From positions 1-17,869 of the forward strand of contig CAUTVF010000015.1 of assembly GCA_963541805.1 (NCBI GenBank): a stretch of DNA of 17,869 nucleotides. Direction: 5' to 3'. The notes beneath the pieces were generated by a model that saw only the letters and a program-made list of their open reading frames with translations, ran no database searches and had not been told where the DNA came from. This stretch comes from CAUTVF01 sp963541805 (GTDB lineage: Bacteria > Pseudomonadota > Alphaproteobacteria > Rs-D84 > CASDRH01). Positions 6,165 through 13,550 of the stretch are shown in pieces. The translations under genes were made by a program, and so were the position numbers. How positions within the stretch are numbered: position 1 is the stretch's first letter; every line of letters begins with the position of its first letter.

Positions 6165-8246
6165 ATGGTAGCATCACATCCAATAGTGTTTGATACAAAA
6201 CCCGATAATTTAGTATTTACAAATTGTAAGTATACTCAGATACAGAATCGTGATGGGCGATTAGTTCCTTTTGACGCTTATAAAATATATATGGCTATTA
6301 AAAATGGGGCAACAGTTACTGGGGAATTTGATGATGCTATTGTTTTAAAATTAACAAATATTGTTATAGAAACTTTGAACTCTGAATTTAAGGAAGCTTC
6401 AAGTAGTGATGATATCCTTTATATAGAACATATACAAGATACTGTTGAAAAAATTTTAATTCGTGAGAATTATCCAAAAACTGCAAAATCTTATATTTTA
6501 TATCGTGATAATCGAACCAAGATTAGAAATTCTAAATCTGTTATGGTTGATGTCGAATCGTCTATGAATGAATATTTAAGAGGTGAAGATTGGCGTATTC
6601 ACGAAAATTCAAATCAGGGATACTCAATTGGTGGTTTGATTTTAAATAATTCTGGAAAAATCACAGCCAATTATTGGTTAAGTTATATTTACCCAACTGA
6701 AATTGGGATGGCACACAGAAATGGTGATTATCATATTCATGATTTAACTATGTTTTCTGGATATTGTGCTGGGTGGTCATTGCGTATGCTAATTGAAGAA
6801 GGATTTAATTGTAACGGGCAGCACGTCCAATCATCTCCTGCAAAACATTTGTCAACTATGTGTGCACACAGGATGAATTTTTTTGGTCCTCTTCAAAATG
6901 AATGGGCAGGAGCTCAAGCTTTTTCATCTGTTGATACATATTTGGCAGGTTTTATTCGTAAAGATAATCTTAACTATGAACAGGTAAGACAAGCTATACA
7001 GGGATTAGTATATAATCTAAATGTCCCAAGTCGTTGGGGAACACAAACTCCATTTACCAATTTTACATTTGACATAGTTTGTCCAAATGATTTACGTAAT
7101 AATCATCCTATAATTGGCGGGGAAGAGATGCCGTTTACTTTTGGAGAACTTCAAAAAGAAATGGATATGATCAATGAAGCGTACATTGAAATAATGACTG
7201 CGGGTGATGCGTCAGGTGCAACTTTTACTTTCCCTATACCAACATACAACATTACAAAAGATTTTGATTGGAATTCTAATATTGCAAATAAACTTTTTGA
7301 AATGACGGCAAAATATGGAACCCCTTATTTTCAAAACTTTATTAATTCAGATCTAAAACCAGGCGATGTGAGATCAATGTGTTGTCGGTTACAACTTGAT
7401 TTACGTGAATTATTAAAACGTGGTGGTGGTTTATTCGGATCTGCAGAACAGACGGGGTCTATTGGTGTGGTTACAATAAATTGTGCAAGGCTTGGATACT
7501 TATTTAAAGGTAATGAAAAATCATTGTATTACAGATTAGATTATTTGTTGGAATTAGCAAAGCAATCTTTGGAAATAAAACGTAAAGTGTTAACACGGCA
7601 ACTTGAAAACGGATTATATCCATTTACAAAACGTTATTTAGGTAGATTTAACAGTCATTTTTCAACAATTGGTGTAAATGGTGTTAATGAGATGATACGT
7701 AATTTTACAGATGATAAAGAAAATATTACTACACCTTATGGATTAAATTTTGCAGAGAAATTATTGCTTTATATCCGTGAAAAAATGGTAAAGTTCCAAG
7801 AAGAAACAGGACATTTATATAATTTAGAAGCAACACCTGCAGAAGGAACATGTTACCGCTTTGCAAAAGAGGATATAAAACGTTATCCAGATATAATCCA
7901 AGCAGGCTTTGAAGGGGCACCTTATTACACAAATTCTACTCAGATTCCTGTCGGTTATACAAATGATCCATTCGTTGCCCTTGATTTACAGGATAAATTA
8001 CAAACAAAATATACTGGTGGTACAGTGCTGCATTTGTATATGTCAGAAAAAATTTCATCTGGGGATGCTTGTAAAAAATTGGTTAAAACAGTTTTATCAA
8101 ATTATAGATTGCCATATATCACGGTTACCCCAACATTTTCGGTTTGTCCAGTTCATGGGTATATTGCAGGTGAACATGAGTACTGTCCAAAATGTGATGC
8201 AGAAATTGAAAAAAGGAAAAAGTGTATGTGTTGTGATGACTGTTAA
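6165..8246 (+). CDS. nrdD: Anaerobic (class III) ribonucleoside-triphosphate reductase large chain, lacking the glycyl-radical loop
   Basis: Reduces ribonucleotides to deoxyribonucleotides under anoxia by glycyl/thiyl radical chemistry. The 693 residues contain an ATP-cone allosteric domain (about 22-120, TQIQNRDGRLVPFDAYKIYMAI), then the ten-stranded catalytic barrel. VRSMCCRLQLDLREL (402-416) carries the candidate thiyl-radical cysteine (406 or 407), and RGGGLFGSAEQTGSIGVVTIN follows. The zinc site is at 661-677 (CPVHGYIAGEHEYCPKC). Family members normally continue into an R-V-x-G-Y glycyl-radical loop; here the protein ends after an unusual cysteine-rich tail (KKCMCCDDC). The missing loop is encoded by the next gene in another reading frame, 56 bp downstream. 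A strong GGAGG lies 10 nt before the ATG. It forms an operon with that gene and nrdG. Confidence 0.95.
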   Translation: MVASHPIVFDTKPDNLVFTNCKYTQIQNRDGRLVPFDAYKIYMAIKNGATVTGEFDDAIVLKLTNIVIETLNSEFKEASSSDDILYIEHIQDTVEKILIRENYPKTAKSYILYRDNRTKIRNSKSVMVDVESSMNEYLRGEDWRIHENSNQGYSIGGLILNNSGKITANYWLSYIYPTEIGMAHRNGDYHIHDLTMFSGYCAGWSLRMLIEEGFNCNGQHVQSSPAKHLSTMCAHRMNFFGPLQNEWAGAQAFSSVDTYLAGFIRKDNLNYEQVRQAIQGLVYNLNVPSRWGTQTPFTNFTFDIVCPNDLRNNHPIIGGEEMPFTFGELQKEMDMINEAYIEIMTAGDASGATFTFPIPTYNITKDFDWNSNIANKLFEMTAKYGTPYFQNFINSDLKPGDVRSMCCRLQLDLRELLKRGGGLFGSAEQTGSIGVVTINCARLGYLFKGNEKSLYYRLDYLLELAKQSLEIKRKVLTRQLENGLYPFTKRYLGRFNSHFSTIGVNGVNEMIRNFTDDKENITTPYGLNFAEKLLLYIREKMVKFQEETGHLYNLEATPAEGTCYRFAKEDIKRYPDIIQAGFEGAPYYTNSTQIPVGYTNDPFVALDLQDKLQTKYTGGTVLHLYMSEKISSGDACKKLVKTVLSNYRLPYITVTPTFSVCPVHGYIAGEHEYCPKCDAEIEKRKKCMCCDDC

Positions 8247-8302
8247 TGTATGAGGTAATTATTTTTATGAGGGTTAAGATAGTCAACTGAAAGGAGAAGC
8301 AA

Positions 8303-8518
8303 ATGTCAGAAGTAGTTAATTTATTTAAAGATAAGGAAAATATTTATCTTGAGAGAACTAAATGCAAAATTTGGACGCGTGGTATGGGATATTATCGCCC
8401 AACATGTAATTTCAATATTGGAAAGCAATCTGAATTTAAAGAAAGACGTTTTTTTACTGAAGCTGCTGCCCTTTCATCAGTTAATTGTGTTGAAAAATCA
8501 AAGAAAATAGCAGCGTAA
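8303..8518 (+). CDS. Separately encoded glycyl-radical domain of class III ribonucleotide reductase
   Basis: A 71-residue protein whose core matches the C-terminal glycyl-radical segment of NrdD: ERTKCKIWTRGMGYYRP followed by FNIGKQSEFKERRFF. Gly29 in RGMGYYRP aligns with the radical glycine of the R-V-x-G-Y-x-R-P motif; the usual Val is Gly (27). It lies between the truncated nrdD and nrdG, with AAGGAG 6 nt before its ATG, and is in a different frame from nrdD. It is therefore a separately translated subunit, not the result of a single missed stop. Inference: it docks into the NrdD barrel and receives the radical from NrdG, as the autonomous glycyl-radical protein YfiD/GrcA does for damaged pyruvate formate-lyase. 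Residues 50-71 have no counterpart I recognise. Cysteines lie at 21, 35 and 52. Confidence 0.88.
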   Translation: MSEVVNLFKDKENIYLERTKCKIWTRGMGYYRPTCNFNIGKQSEFKERRFFTEAAALSSVNCVEKSKKIAA

Positions 8519-8519
8519 G

Positions 8520-9230
8520 ATGAGTTTGATAGTTGGTGGGATAGTTCCCTTTACGACAGTTGATTATCCTGGCCACTTGTCTATGGTTGTTTTTTTGCAA
8601 GGGTGCCCTTTTAGGTGCCCTTATTGTTCAAATCCTGAATTGCAGACTTTTAATTTTAAAAATTTATCTCATATTCTTGATTTTCAAAGTGTTATCGATT
8701 TTATTGTACAACGTCATAATAAGCTTGAAGCGGTTGTGTTTTCTGGAGGAGAAGCAACAACGCAATCAGTTGAAATAATTAATTTAATTAAGCAACTAAA
8801 AGAATTGGGATTAAATTATAAATTTGGATTGCATACAAATGGAATGTATCCAGATAAATTAAAAACTTTATTACCATTTATAAATTGGGTGGGTTTGGAT
8901 GTTAAAGCTCCATTTGATAATTATGATACAACTGCAGGAGTTACTGGTTTTTCACGGTGCGTATTAGAAAGTGTTAAATTGATGGTTAATAGCTGTGTTG
9001 ATTTCGAATGTCGTACTACTTGCTATCCGGGTACTTTATCGACAGATGATGTTTTAAAAATTGCTTCTGATATAAAAGCATTAGGGGTTAAAACATATGC
9101 GATACAAAAATTTAAACCTGTGGAGGAAAGTAAAAATAATATTTCACTTACTGATATTAATAAATTTTTTGAGCCAGATTTTATATTAAAATTACACTCA
9201 ATTTATCCAAATGTAATCGTTCGAGATTAG
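8520..9230 (+). CDS. nrdG: Anaerobic ribonucleotide reductase activating protein (radical SAM activase)
   Basis: Radical SAM enzyme that abstracts hydrogen from the reductase glycine to make the glycyl radical. The iron-sulfur motif is CPFRCPYC (Cys29, 33, 36; CxxxCxxC) within VVFLQGCPFRCPYCSNPE. The SAM-binding GGE is at 76-78 in VVFSGGEATTQ; most relatives have GGEPT, so Ala79 replaces proline. At 236 residues it is the longer activase type, in the style of NrdG2, rather than the ~155-residue enterobacterial form. Its ATG is 1 bp after the stop of the glycyl-radical gene and has only a weak ribosome binding site, so translation is probably coupled to that gene. This ties the activase to the small substrate protein. 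Confidence 0.93.
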   Translation: MSLIVGGIVPFTTVDYPGHLSMVVFLQGCPFRCPYCSNPELQTFNFKNLSHILDFQSVIDFIVQRHNKLEAVVFSGGEATTQSVEIINLIKQLKELGLNYKFGLHTNGMYPDKLKTLLPFINWVGLDVKAPFDNYDTTAGVTGFSRCVLESVKLMVNSCVDFECRTTCYPGTLSTDDVLKIASDIKALGVKTYAIQKFKPVEESKNNISLTDINKFFEPDFILKLHSIYPNVIVRD

Positions 9231-9249
9231 TGTTAAAATATTTAATAAC

Positions 9250-9278
9250 TTGTCTTTATTAAAAAAGTTTTTTAGAAT
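9250..9278 (+). promoter_or_regulatory. Candidate promoter for trxB-pgsA
   Basis: TTGTCT (9250-9255), a 17-bp spacer and TAGAAT (9273-9278), four and five matches to consensus. Predicted start near 9285 leaves a short leader with AAGGA (9297-9301) 6 nt before the trxB ATG. Confidence 0.5.
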
Positions 9279-9307
9279 ACCAAAGGTTTTGTTGAAAAGG
9301 ATTTTAT

Positions 9308-10294
9308 ATGTCAGATGATATGAGAAAAGATTATGATGTAATCGTGGTTGGGTCAGGCCCTGCTGGGTGGACATCTGCAATTTATTTAACACGCGCTGGT
9401 TATTCAGTTGCTGTTGTGACTGGTGAAATTAAGGGAGGTGAGATAACTAATTCTTTGGATGTTGAAAATTTTCCTGCATTTCCCGAAGCTATATCTGGTT
9501 TTGAATTAATGGATCGTATGGAAAAGCAGGCCTTAAAATTTGGTGCAAAAATTATTTCTGGCATTGTTAAATCGGTTGATTTTGATGATTTTTTGATTAG
9601 AAAAATTGTATTAGAGAATGGTGAGGAATTATATTCGAATGCAGTAATTATCGCGACTGGTTCATCACCTCGCAGGCTTGGTATTGAAAATGAACATCAA
9701 TATATTGGTAAAGGGGTGTCGTATTGTGCAACTTGTGATGGATTCTTTTATAAAGATAAAGTTGTTGCAATTGTTGGTGGTGGAAATAGTGCAATATACG
9801 AGGCGTTATATTTGGCAAATATGGCAAAGGAAGTTCATATTATACATCGTAATGCAACTTTTAATCGTGTTGAAAATATATTAATTGAACGTTTGTATAT
9901 GTTACAAAATGTGAATGTTCATACGCTTTCTCAAGTTGAGGGGTTTGAAACGGATAATAATATTTTGACCGGTGTGCGTGTCCGCCACAAAGTATCGAAT
10001 GAGGAATCTATTGTAAAAGTTGATGGTATTTTTGTTGCAATTGGGCAAGTACCAAATACTCTTTTCTTGAAAGGGAAGATATATTTGGATGAAGTTGGTA
10101 ATATTATTAGGACTCCTGATACGTCAATGACAAGTGTTGATGGTGTTTTTGCATGTGGTGATGTTGCCCATAAATATCGACAGTTAATTGTTGCATCCGG
10201 ATATGGGGCTATCGCTGCATTGGATGCAGAGCATTATTTGAGAAAAATAGAAGCTCAACGTGCAAGACAACAGATAATTGCAAAAAATATATAA
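9308..10294 (+). CDS. trxB: Thioredoxin reductase (FAD-dependent)
   Basis: Transfers electrons from a nicotinamide cofactor through FAD and a redox disulfide to thioredoxin. The FAD motif is VVGSGPAGWTSAIYL (residues 13-27), the redox-active pair is CATC (140-143) in SYCATCDGFF, the second dinucleotide motif is VGGGNSAIYEALYL (156-169), and the C-terminal FAD motif is DGVFACGDVAH. The length, 328 residues, is normal. The motif that binds the NADPH 2'-phosphate, usually HRRxxxR, reads HRNATFNR (180-187), so the second arginine is lost and NADPH preference may be weakened. Its position after the nrd genes fits supply of reductant, but it has its own candidate promoter and a 77-bp gap. pgsA follows after 11 bp. 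A ferredoxin-dependent or other low-molecular-weight disulfide reductase of the same fold is a less likely alternative. Confidence 0.9.
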   Translation: MSDDMRKDYDVIVVGSGPAGWTSAIYLTRAGYSVAVVTGEIKGGEITNSLDVENFPAFPEAISGFELMDRMEKQALKFGAKIISGIVKSVDFDDFLIRKIVLENGEELYSNAVIIATGSSPRRLGIENEHQYIGKGVSYCATCDGFFYKDKVVAIVGGGNSAIYEALYLANMAKEVHIIHRNATFNRVENILIERLYMLQNVNVHTLSQVEGFETDNNILTGVRVRHKVSNEESIVKVDGIFVAIGQVPNTLFLKGKIYLDEVGNIIRTPDTSMTSVDGVFACGDVAHKYRQLIVASGYGAIAALDAEHYLRKIEAQRARQQIIAKNI

Positions 10295-10305
10295 AAAGGT
10301 GTGTT

Positions 10306-10902
10306 ATGTGGAGTTTGCCAAATATTTTAACGTATATCAGAATTATTTTTATTCCTGTAATTTTTTATATGTTAATGGTTTATGAATCAAGCCCTGTGAT
10401 TGCAACGCGTTATGCTTTTGTTGTATTTGTTTTTATGTCAGTTACTGATTTTTTGGATGGAAAGCTGGCGCGTAGGTTTAATTTGCAAAGTGAGATTGGA
10501 CGTTTTCTTGATCCAATTGCTGATAAATTATTAATAGTTGCATGTCTTGTTGCTTTGATACAAACAAAGTTTTTAAGCTGGATTGAGACAGTACCTGCAC
10601 TTGTCATAATTTTACGCGAAATTTTTGTATCAGGACTTCGCGATTACATCGCAGGATATAATGTTAAAATTCATGTATCAAAACTTGCGAAATATAAAAC
10701 AACTTTACAAATGATATCTATTGGATTTTTAATTCTTGGTTTCCCATTTGGAAAATTAAAATTGGGTTATGCTTCGTTAAATGTTTATGAACATGTTTAT
10801 ACTCTAGGTCAATCGATATTAATTTTAGCGGCTTTTATAAGCGTTATTACAGCATTCGATTATTTAATGGTTGCATTTAAATTAATGAAATCTAATAAAT
10901 GA
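10306..10902 (+). CDS. pgsA: CDP-diacylglycerol-glycerol-3-phosphate 3-phosphatidyltransferase
   Basis: Membrane enzyme making phosphatidylglycerophosphate, the committed step to phosphatidylglycerol and cardiolipin. The CDP-alcohol phosphotransferase signature is complete: D48, D51, G52, A55, R56, G65, D69 and D73 in the DxxDGxxARx8GxxxDxxxD spacing. At 198 residues with several hydrophobic helices, it matches the usual size of PgsA. AAAGG lies 6 nt before the ATG, 11 bp after trxB, so the two are probably co-transcribed. The gene ends in TGA, confirming UGA as a stop in this genome, and its stop lies 5 bp from that of the convergent uvrC. The pgsA-uvrC adjacency is common in Alphaproteobacteria, usually as neighbours on one strand (recollection). 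Confidence 0.92.
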   Translation: MWSLPNILTYIRIIFIPVIFYMLMVYESSPVIATRYAFVVFVFMSVTDFLDGKLARRFNLQSEIGRFLDPIADKLLIVACLVALIQTKFLSWIETVPALVIILREIFVSGLRDYIAGYNVKIHVSKLAKYKTTLQMISIGFLILGFPFGKLKLGYASLNVYEHVYTLGQSILILAAFISVITAFDYLMVAFKLMKSNK

Positions 10903-10907
10903 TTTTG

Positions 10908-12800
10908 TTAGTGGAAATATTTATAGATTTTGTCTGCTAGTTTTTCATTGATCCCGTCGACTTTCATAATTTCTGCAGATGTTTTGTTTATAATATTTTT
11001 GATAGATCCAAAATACAATAGTAAAGCTTTCTTTTTCTTTGCCCCGATTCCTTCGATGTTATCCAACTCTGAGTTAAATGTATTTTTTGCTCTTTTTTTT
11101 CGATGAGTTGTTATTACAAATCTGTGTACTTCATCACGTAATCGTTCAATAAAAAACAATAAACTTTTATCTTTAATTTTTATTGCTGGATGATTTGGAA
11201 TAAAAAATGTTTCATTTGATTCTCGTCTATTTTCTGCTTTTGCAATTGCGACAATTGGAATATCAATATTTAATTTTCTGATTACTTCACTTGCAATAAA
11301 TAATTGTCCACGTCCGCCATCAACAATTATTAAATCTGGTTTTGTATTTTCTTTTATTGCTCTAGTATAACGGCGTTCCAATACTTCACGCATCATTTTG
11401 TAGTCATCTCCGGCAATATCTTGTGTAATATTGTATTTTCTATACAGTTTCTTATCAAATCCATTTTCACGGGTAAAAACAATCATTGCACCAACTTTAT
11501 TTGTCCCAAATAAATGTGAATTATCAAATACGTCAATACGATTAATATTATTTAGTATTTGAAATTCTGTTTTAATTTTTTCCAAAAAATCATTGTTTTT
11601 AAACTTCTCTATTCTGTAAGTTTCCAATACTTGTGATGCTTGTTTGATTGCAAAATCTACAGAACTTTTTTTGTGTCCTCTTTTTTGTTCTATTATTTTA
11701 AAATTAAAAATATTTTCTAAATCTTTGTATTCTGATATTGTATTAATTGTTATTTTATCTGTTTGTTGAATCCAAATCTCTTTTGGTAATTCGCTTTTAT
11801 CATGGTTGGTATAAAATTGTTTAATGAATGCAATTAATATATCATGAATATCTGAATATTCTGTATGTTCTGGAAAAAAAGTATAATTTCCAACAACGGA
11901 TCCATATCGAAGTAATAATAATTTGATTGCATAATAATTATCATTTTTACCAATTCCAATTATATCAACTTTTTCATCCGTTAAATTATGAATATTTTTT
12001 TCTTGTTGCAGTGATGATATTAATTCGATTTTATCTCGTATTATGCTTGCTTGTTCATATTCTTGTTTTTCACTGTAACTTTGCATTTTATTTTTAAGAT
12101 TATTTATTAACTGTCCTGATCTTCCAGATAGAAAATTTATTCCATCTTGGACACTGTGTAGATATTCCATTTTATTACAAGTATATTCACTATTACTTCT
12201 ATTAATCATACATGGAGCCATACATCTTTTTATTTGATATAATATACAAGGTCGAATACGATTTTTTAATTCAGAATCTGAACAAACTCTAATTCCGAAT
12301 GCTTTTTGAATTAATTTTATTGCCTCATTTATATCTCCAATTGATGCATAGGGACCAAAGAAATGTTTTGATTGTTTCGATCTATTTTTTAATTCAATTC
12401 CTGCTAATCTAAATTTTTGAAGTCTTGGAATCTCATCTTTTGAAATCGTAATATATGGATAACTTTTATCATCTTTAAGTAAAATATTGTATCGTGGATG
12501 AAGTGATTTTATTAAACTACTTTCCATAAGTAATGCTAGGTATTCCGTTTCTGTTTTAATAATTTCGACTTTTGCAACACTCATTACCATATTGGCAATG
12601 CGTTTTGATAATCCTGATAAGTCAGTATAATTTTTTAATCTGTTTTTTAAATTTTTTGCTTTTCCAACATATATAACAACCCCATTTTGATTAATCATTT
12701 TATATATTCCAGGGGTTGTAGGGGCAGATATTTGAAAATTTTTAATTACATCTGCTCCCATGAACGTTTTAACATCTTGTTTTATAAGATTTTTTTCCAT
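10908..12800 (-). CDS. uvrC: Excinuclease ABC subunit C
   Basis: Makes both incisions in nucleotide excision repair after UvrA and UvrB have marked damage. Domains in order: GIY-YIG nuclease (about 28-110, PGIYKMINQNGVVIYVGKAK), a four-cysteine cluster (C173, C185, C193, C197) in the position that binds iron-sulfur in UvrC, the UvrB-binding UVR motif (about 237-272), the RNase-H-like nuclease with FDNSH (425-429) and IVDGGRGQL (492-500), and a tandem helix-hairpin-helix end (about 574-630). Length of 630 is normal. The ATG at 12798-12800 has no Shine-Dalgarno; a second Met at residue 14 still precedes the nuclease domain, so the start is uncertain. Divergent from the pilin-like gene. Confidence 0.96.
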   Translation of the reverse strand: MEKNLIKQDVKTFMGADVIKNFQISAPTTPGIYKMINQNGVVIYVGKAKNLKNRLKNYTDLSGLSKRIANMVMSVAKVEIIKTETEYLALLMESSLIKSLHPRYNILLKDDKSYPYITISKDEIPRLQKFRLAGIELKNRSKQSKHFFGPYASIGDINEAIKLIQKAFGIRVCSDSELKNRIRPCILYQIKRCMAPCMINRSNSEYTCNKMEYLHSVQDGINFLSGRSGQLINNLKNKMQSYSEKQEYEQASIIRDKIELISSLQQEKNIHNLTDEKVDIIGIGKNDNYYAIKLLLLRYGSVVGNYTFFPEHTEYSDIHDILIAFIKQFYTNHDKSELPKEIWIQQTDKITINTISEYKDLENIFNFKIIEQKRGHKKSSVDFAIKQASQVLETYRIEKFKNNDFLEKIKTEFQILNNINRIDVFDNSHLFGTNKVGAMIVFTRENGFDKKLYRKYNITQDIAGDDYKMMREVLERRYTRAIKENTKPDLIIVDGGRGQLFIASEVIRKLNIDIPIVAIAKAENRRESNETFFIPNHPAIKIKDKSLLFFIERLRDEVHRFVITTHRKKRAKNTFNSELDNIEGIGAKKKKALLLYFGSIKNIINKTSAEIMKVDGINEKLADKIYKYFH

Positions 12801-12846
12801 TTTAAATGTATAAATAATTTTTATCTATTATTTGCTTGGTAATTGT

Positions 12847-12854
12847 AGTATACT
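12847..12854. promoter_or_regulatory. Palindromic -10 element shared by uvrC and the pilin-like gene
   Basis: AGTATACT is a perfect palindrome that gives TATACT (five of six bases of the -10 consensus) on both strands. Predicted leaders are about 40-50 nt to uvrC on the minus strand and to the pilin-like gene on the plus strand. Neither strand has a convincing -35. Confidence 0.4.
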
Positions 12855-12910
12855 AAACACACGTTTTGTTTTTAACAAGTGGCATTATTTAAAACTTAAA
12901 GGAGTGAAAT

Positions 12911-13429
12911 ATGAAGACAAATATATTATATTCCGGGCGTTCTATGATCGAAATGCTTGGTGTGTTGGCGATTATGGGAATTATTACTGGTATGTCTATT
13001 GCTGCGTATAATATGGCAATGGGAACATTGAAAAGTGGAAGAACAACAGAAGATATGACAAAAATTCAACAGTCTATTCGTTCGTTGTATCCAGATGGTG
13101 TTTATAAAGATATTAAAACAAAAACTTTTGTTGATTTGGGTGTTGTTCCTGCATTGTCTACACAACCAGAATATGGACGTAATCAATATGGTGGAAGATA
13201 TGAAATTAAAGCAGCTGATGGGGATTTAAGTTTTGCAATTATTTTGACTCAGGTTCCAAAGAAGGATTGTATTACTTTTGTGACAGCAAAACAACCTGGT
13301 GTTATCGGTATGGGTGTTAGTAATGGTGATAGTGTAGATCCTACATCCGATCCAGAGAAAGATAGAGCAACATTGACCAGTGCTTGTACTCAAAATGATG
13401 TGTTAACTGTTGGATTTAAATATAGATAA
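12911..13429 (+). CDS. Type IV pilin-like protein (prepilin leader)
   Basis: A 172-residue protein with a class III (prepilin peptidase) leader. After eight residues comes G9, then RSMIEMLGVLAIMGIITG, with glutamate at +5 relative to cleavage after G9, followed by the hydrophobic stretch that continues as the pilin assembly helix. The first mature residue is Arg, not the usual Phe/Met. The rest is a small globular domain with two cysteines (in KKDCITF and TSACTQ), possibly a C-terminal disulfide loop as in many pilins. It could be a major or minor pilin or a type II secretion pseudopilin. No assembly genes are nearby. AAAGGAG lies 6 nt before the ATG, and a strong terminator follows 20 bp after the stop, so it is a monocistronic unit, which fits high or independent expression. 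Confidence 0.82.
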   Translation: MKTNILYSGRSMIEMLGVLAIMGIITGMSIAAYNMAMGTLKSGRTTEDMTKIQQSIRSLYPDGVYKDIKTKTFVDLGVVPALSTQPEYGRNQYGGRYEIKAADGDLSFAIILTQVPKKDCITFVTAKQPGVIGMGVSNGDSVDPTSDPEKDRATLTSACTQNDVLTVGFKYR

Positions 13430-13449
13430 TTTTTTAAGATATTATCGAT

Positions 13450-13476
13450 AGCCGCCTTTTATGGCGGTTTTTTTTT
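13450..13476 (+). terminator. Intrinsic terminator after the pilin-like gene
   Basis: AGCCGCC (13450-13456) pairs with GGCGGTT (13463-13469) around TTTTAT, with one G-U pair, followed by an unbroken T run to 13476. It is the clearest Rho-independent terminator in the window. Confidence 0.92.
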
Positions 13477-13478
13477 AA

Positions 13479-13507
13479 TTGATTTTCGTAAATACTTTTC
13501 ACATAAT
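13479..13507 (+). promoter_or_regulatory. Candidate promoter for aspS-ileS
   Basis: TTGATT (13479-13484), a 17-bp spacer and CATAAT (13502-13507). It lies just past the pilin terminator. Predicted start near 13514 leaves a leader with AAAGGA (13539-13544) 6 nt before the aspS ATG. Confidence 0.5.
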
Positions 13508-13550
13508 GAAAAATTGCTTATGTTACCTTAATTTATTCAAAGGATTTTAA

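Noticed and set aside
8267..8290. Tiny ORF (MRVKIVN) in the nrdD linker
   Set aside because: It is seven codons long with no convincing ribosome binding site; at most it could affect coupling, and nothing supports it as a gene.
8247..8302. Intron or intein remnant between nrdD and the glycyl-radical gene
   Set aside because: The linker is only 56 nt and contains just a seven-codon ORF and a Shine-Dalgarno; there is no endonuclease or splicing motif.
9256..9274. Terminator after nrdG (A6-G-T6 run)
   Set aside because: The would-be hairpin has no loop of workable size and no G-C pairs; the T run fits better as the spacer of the trxB promoter.
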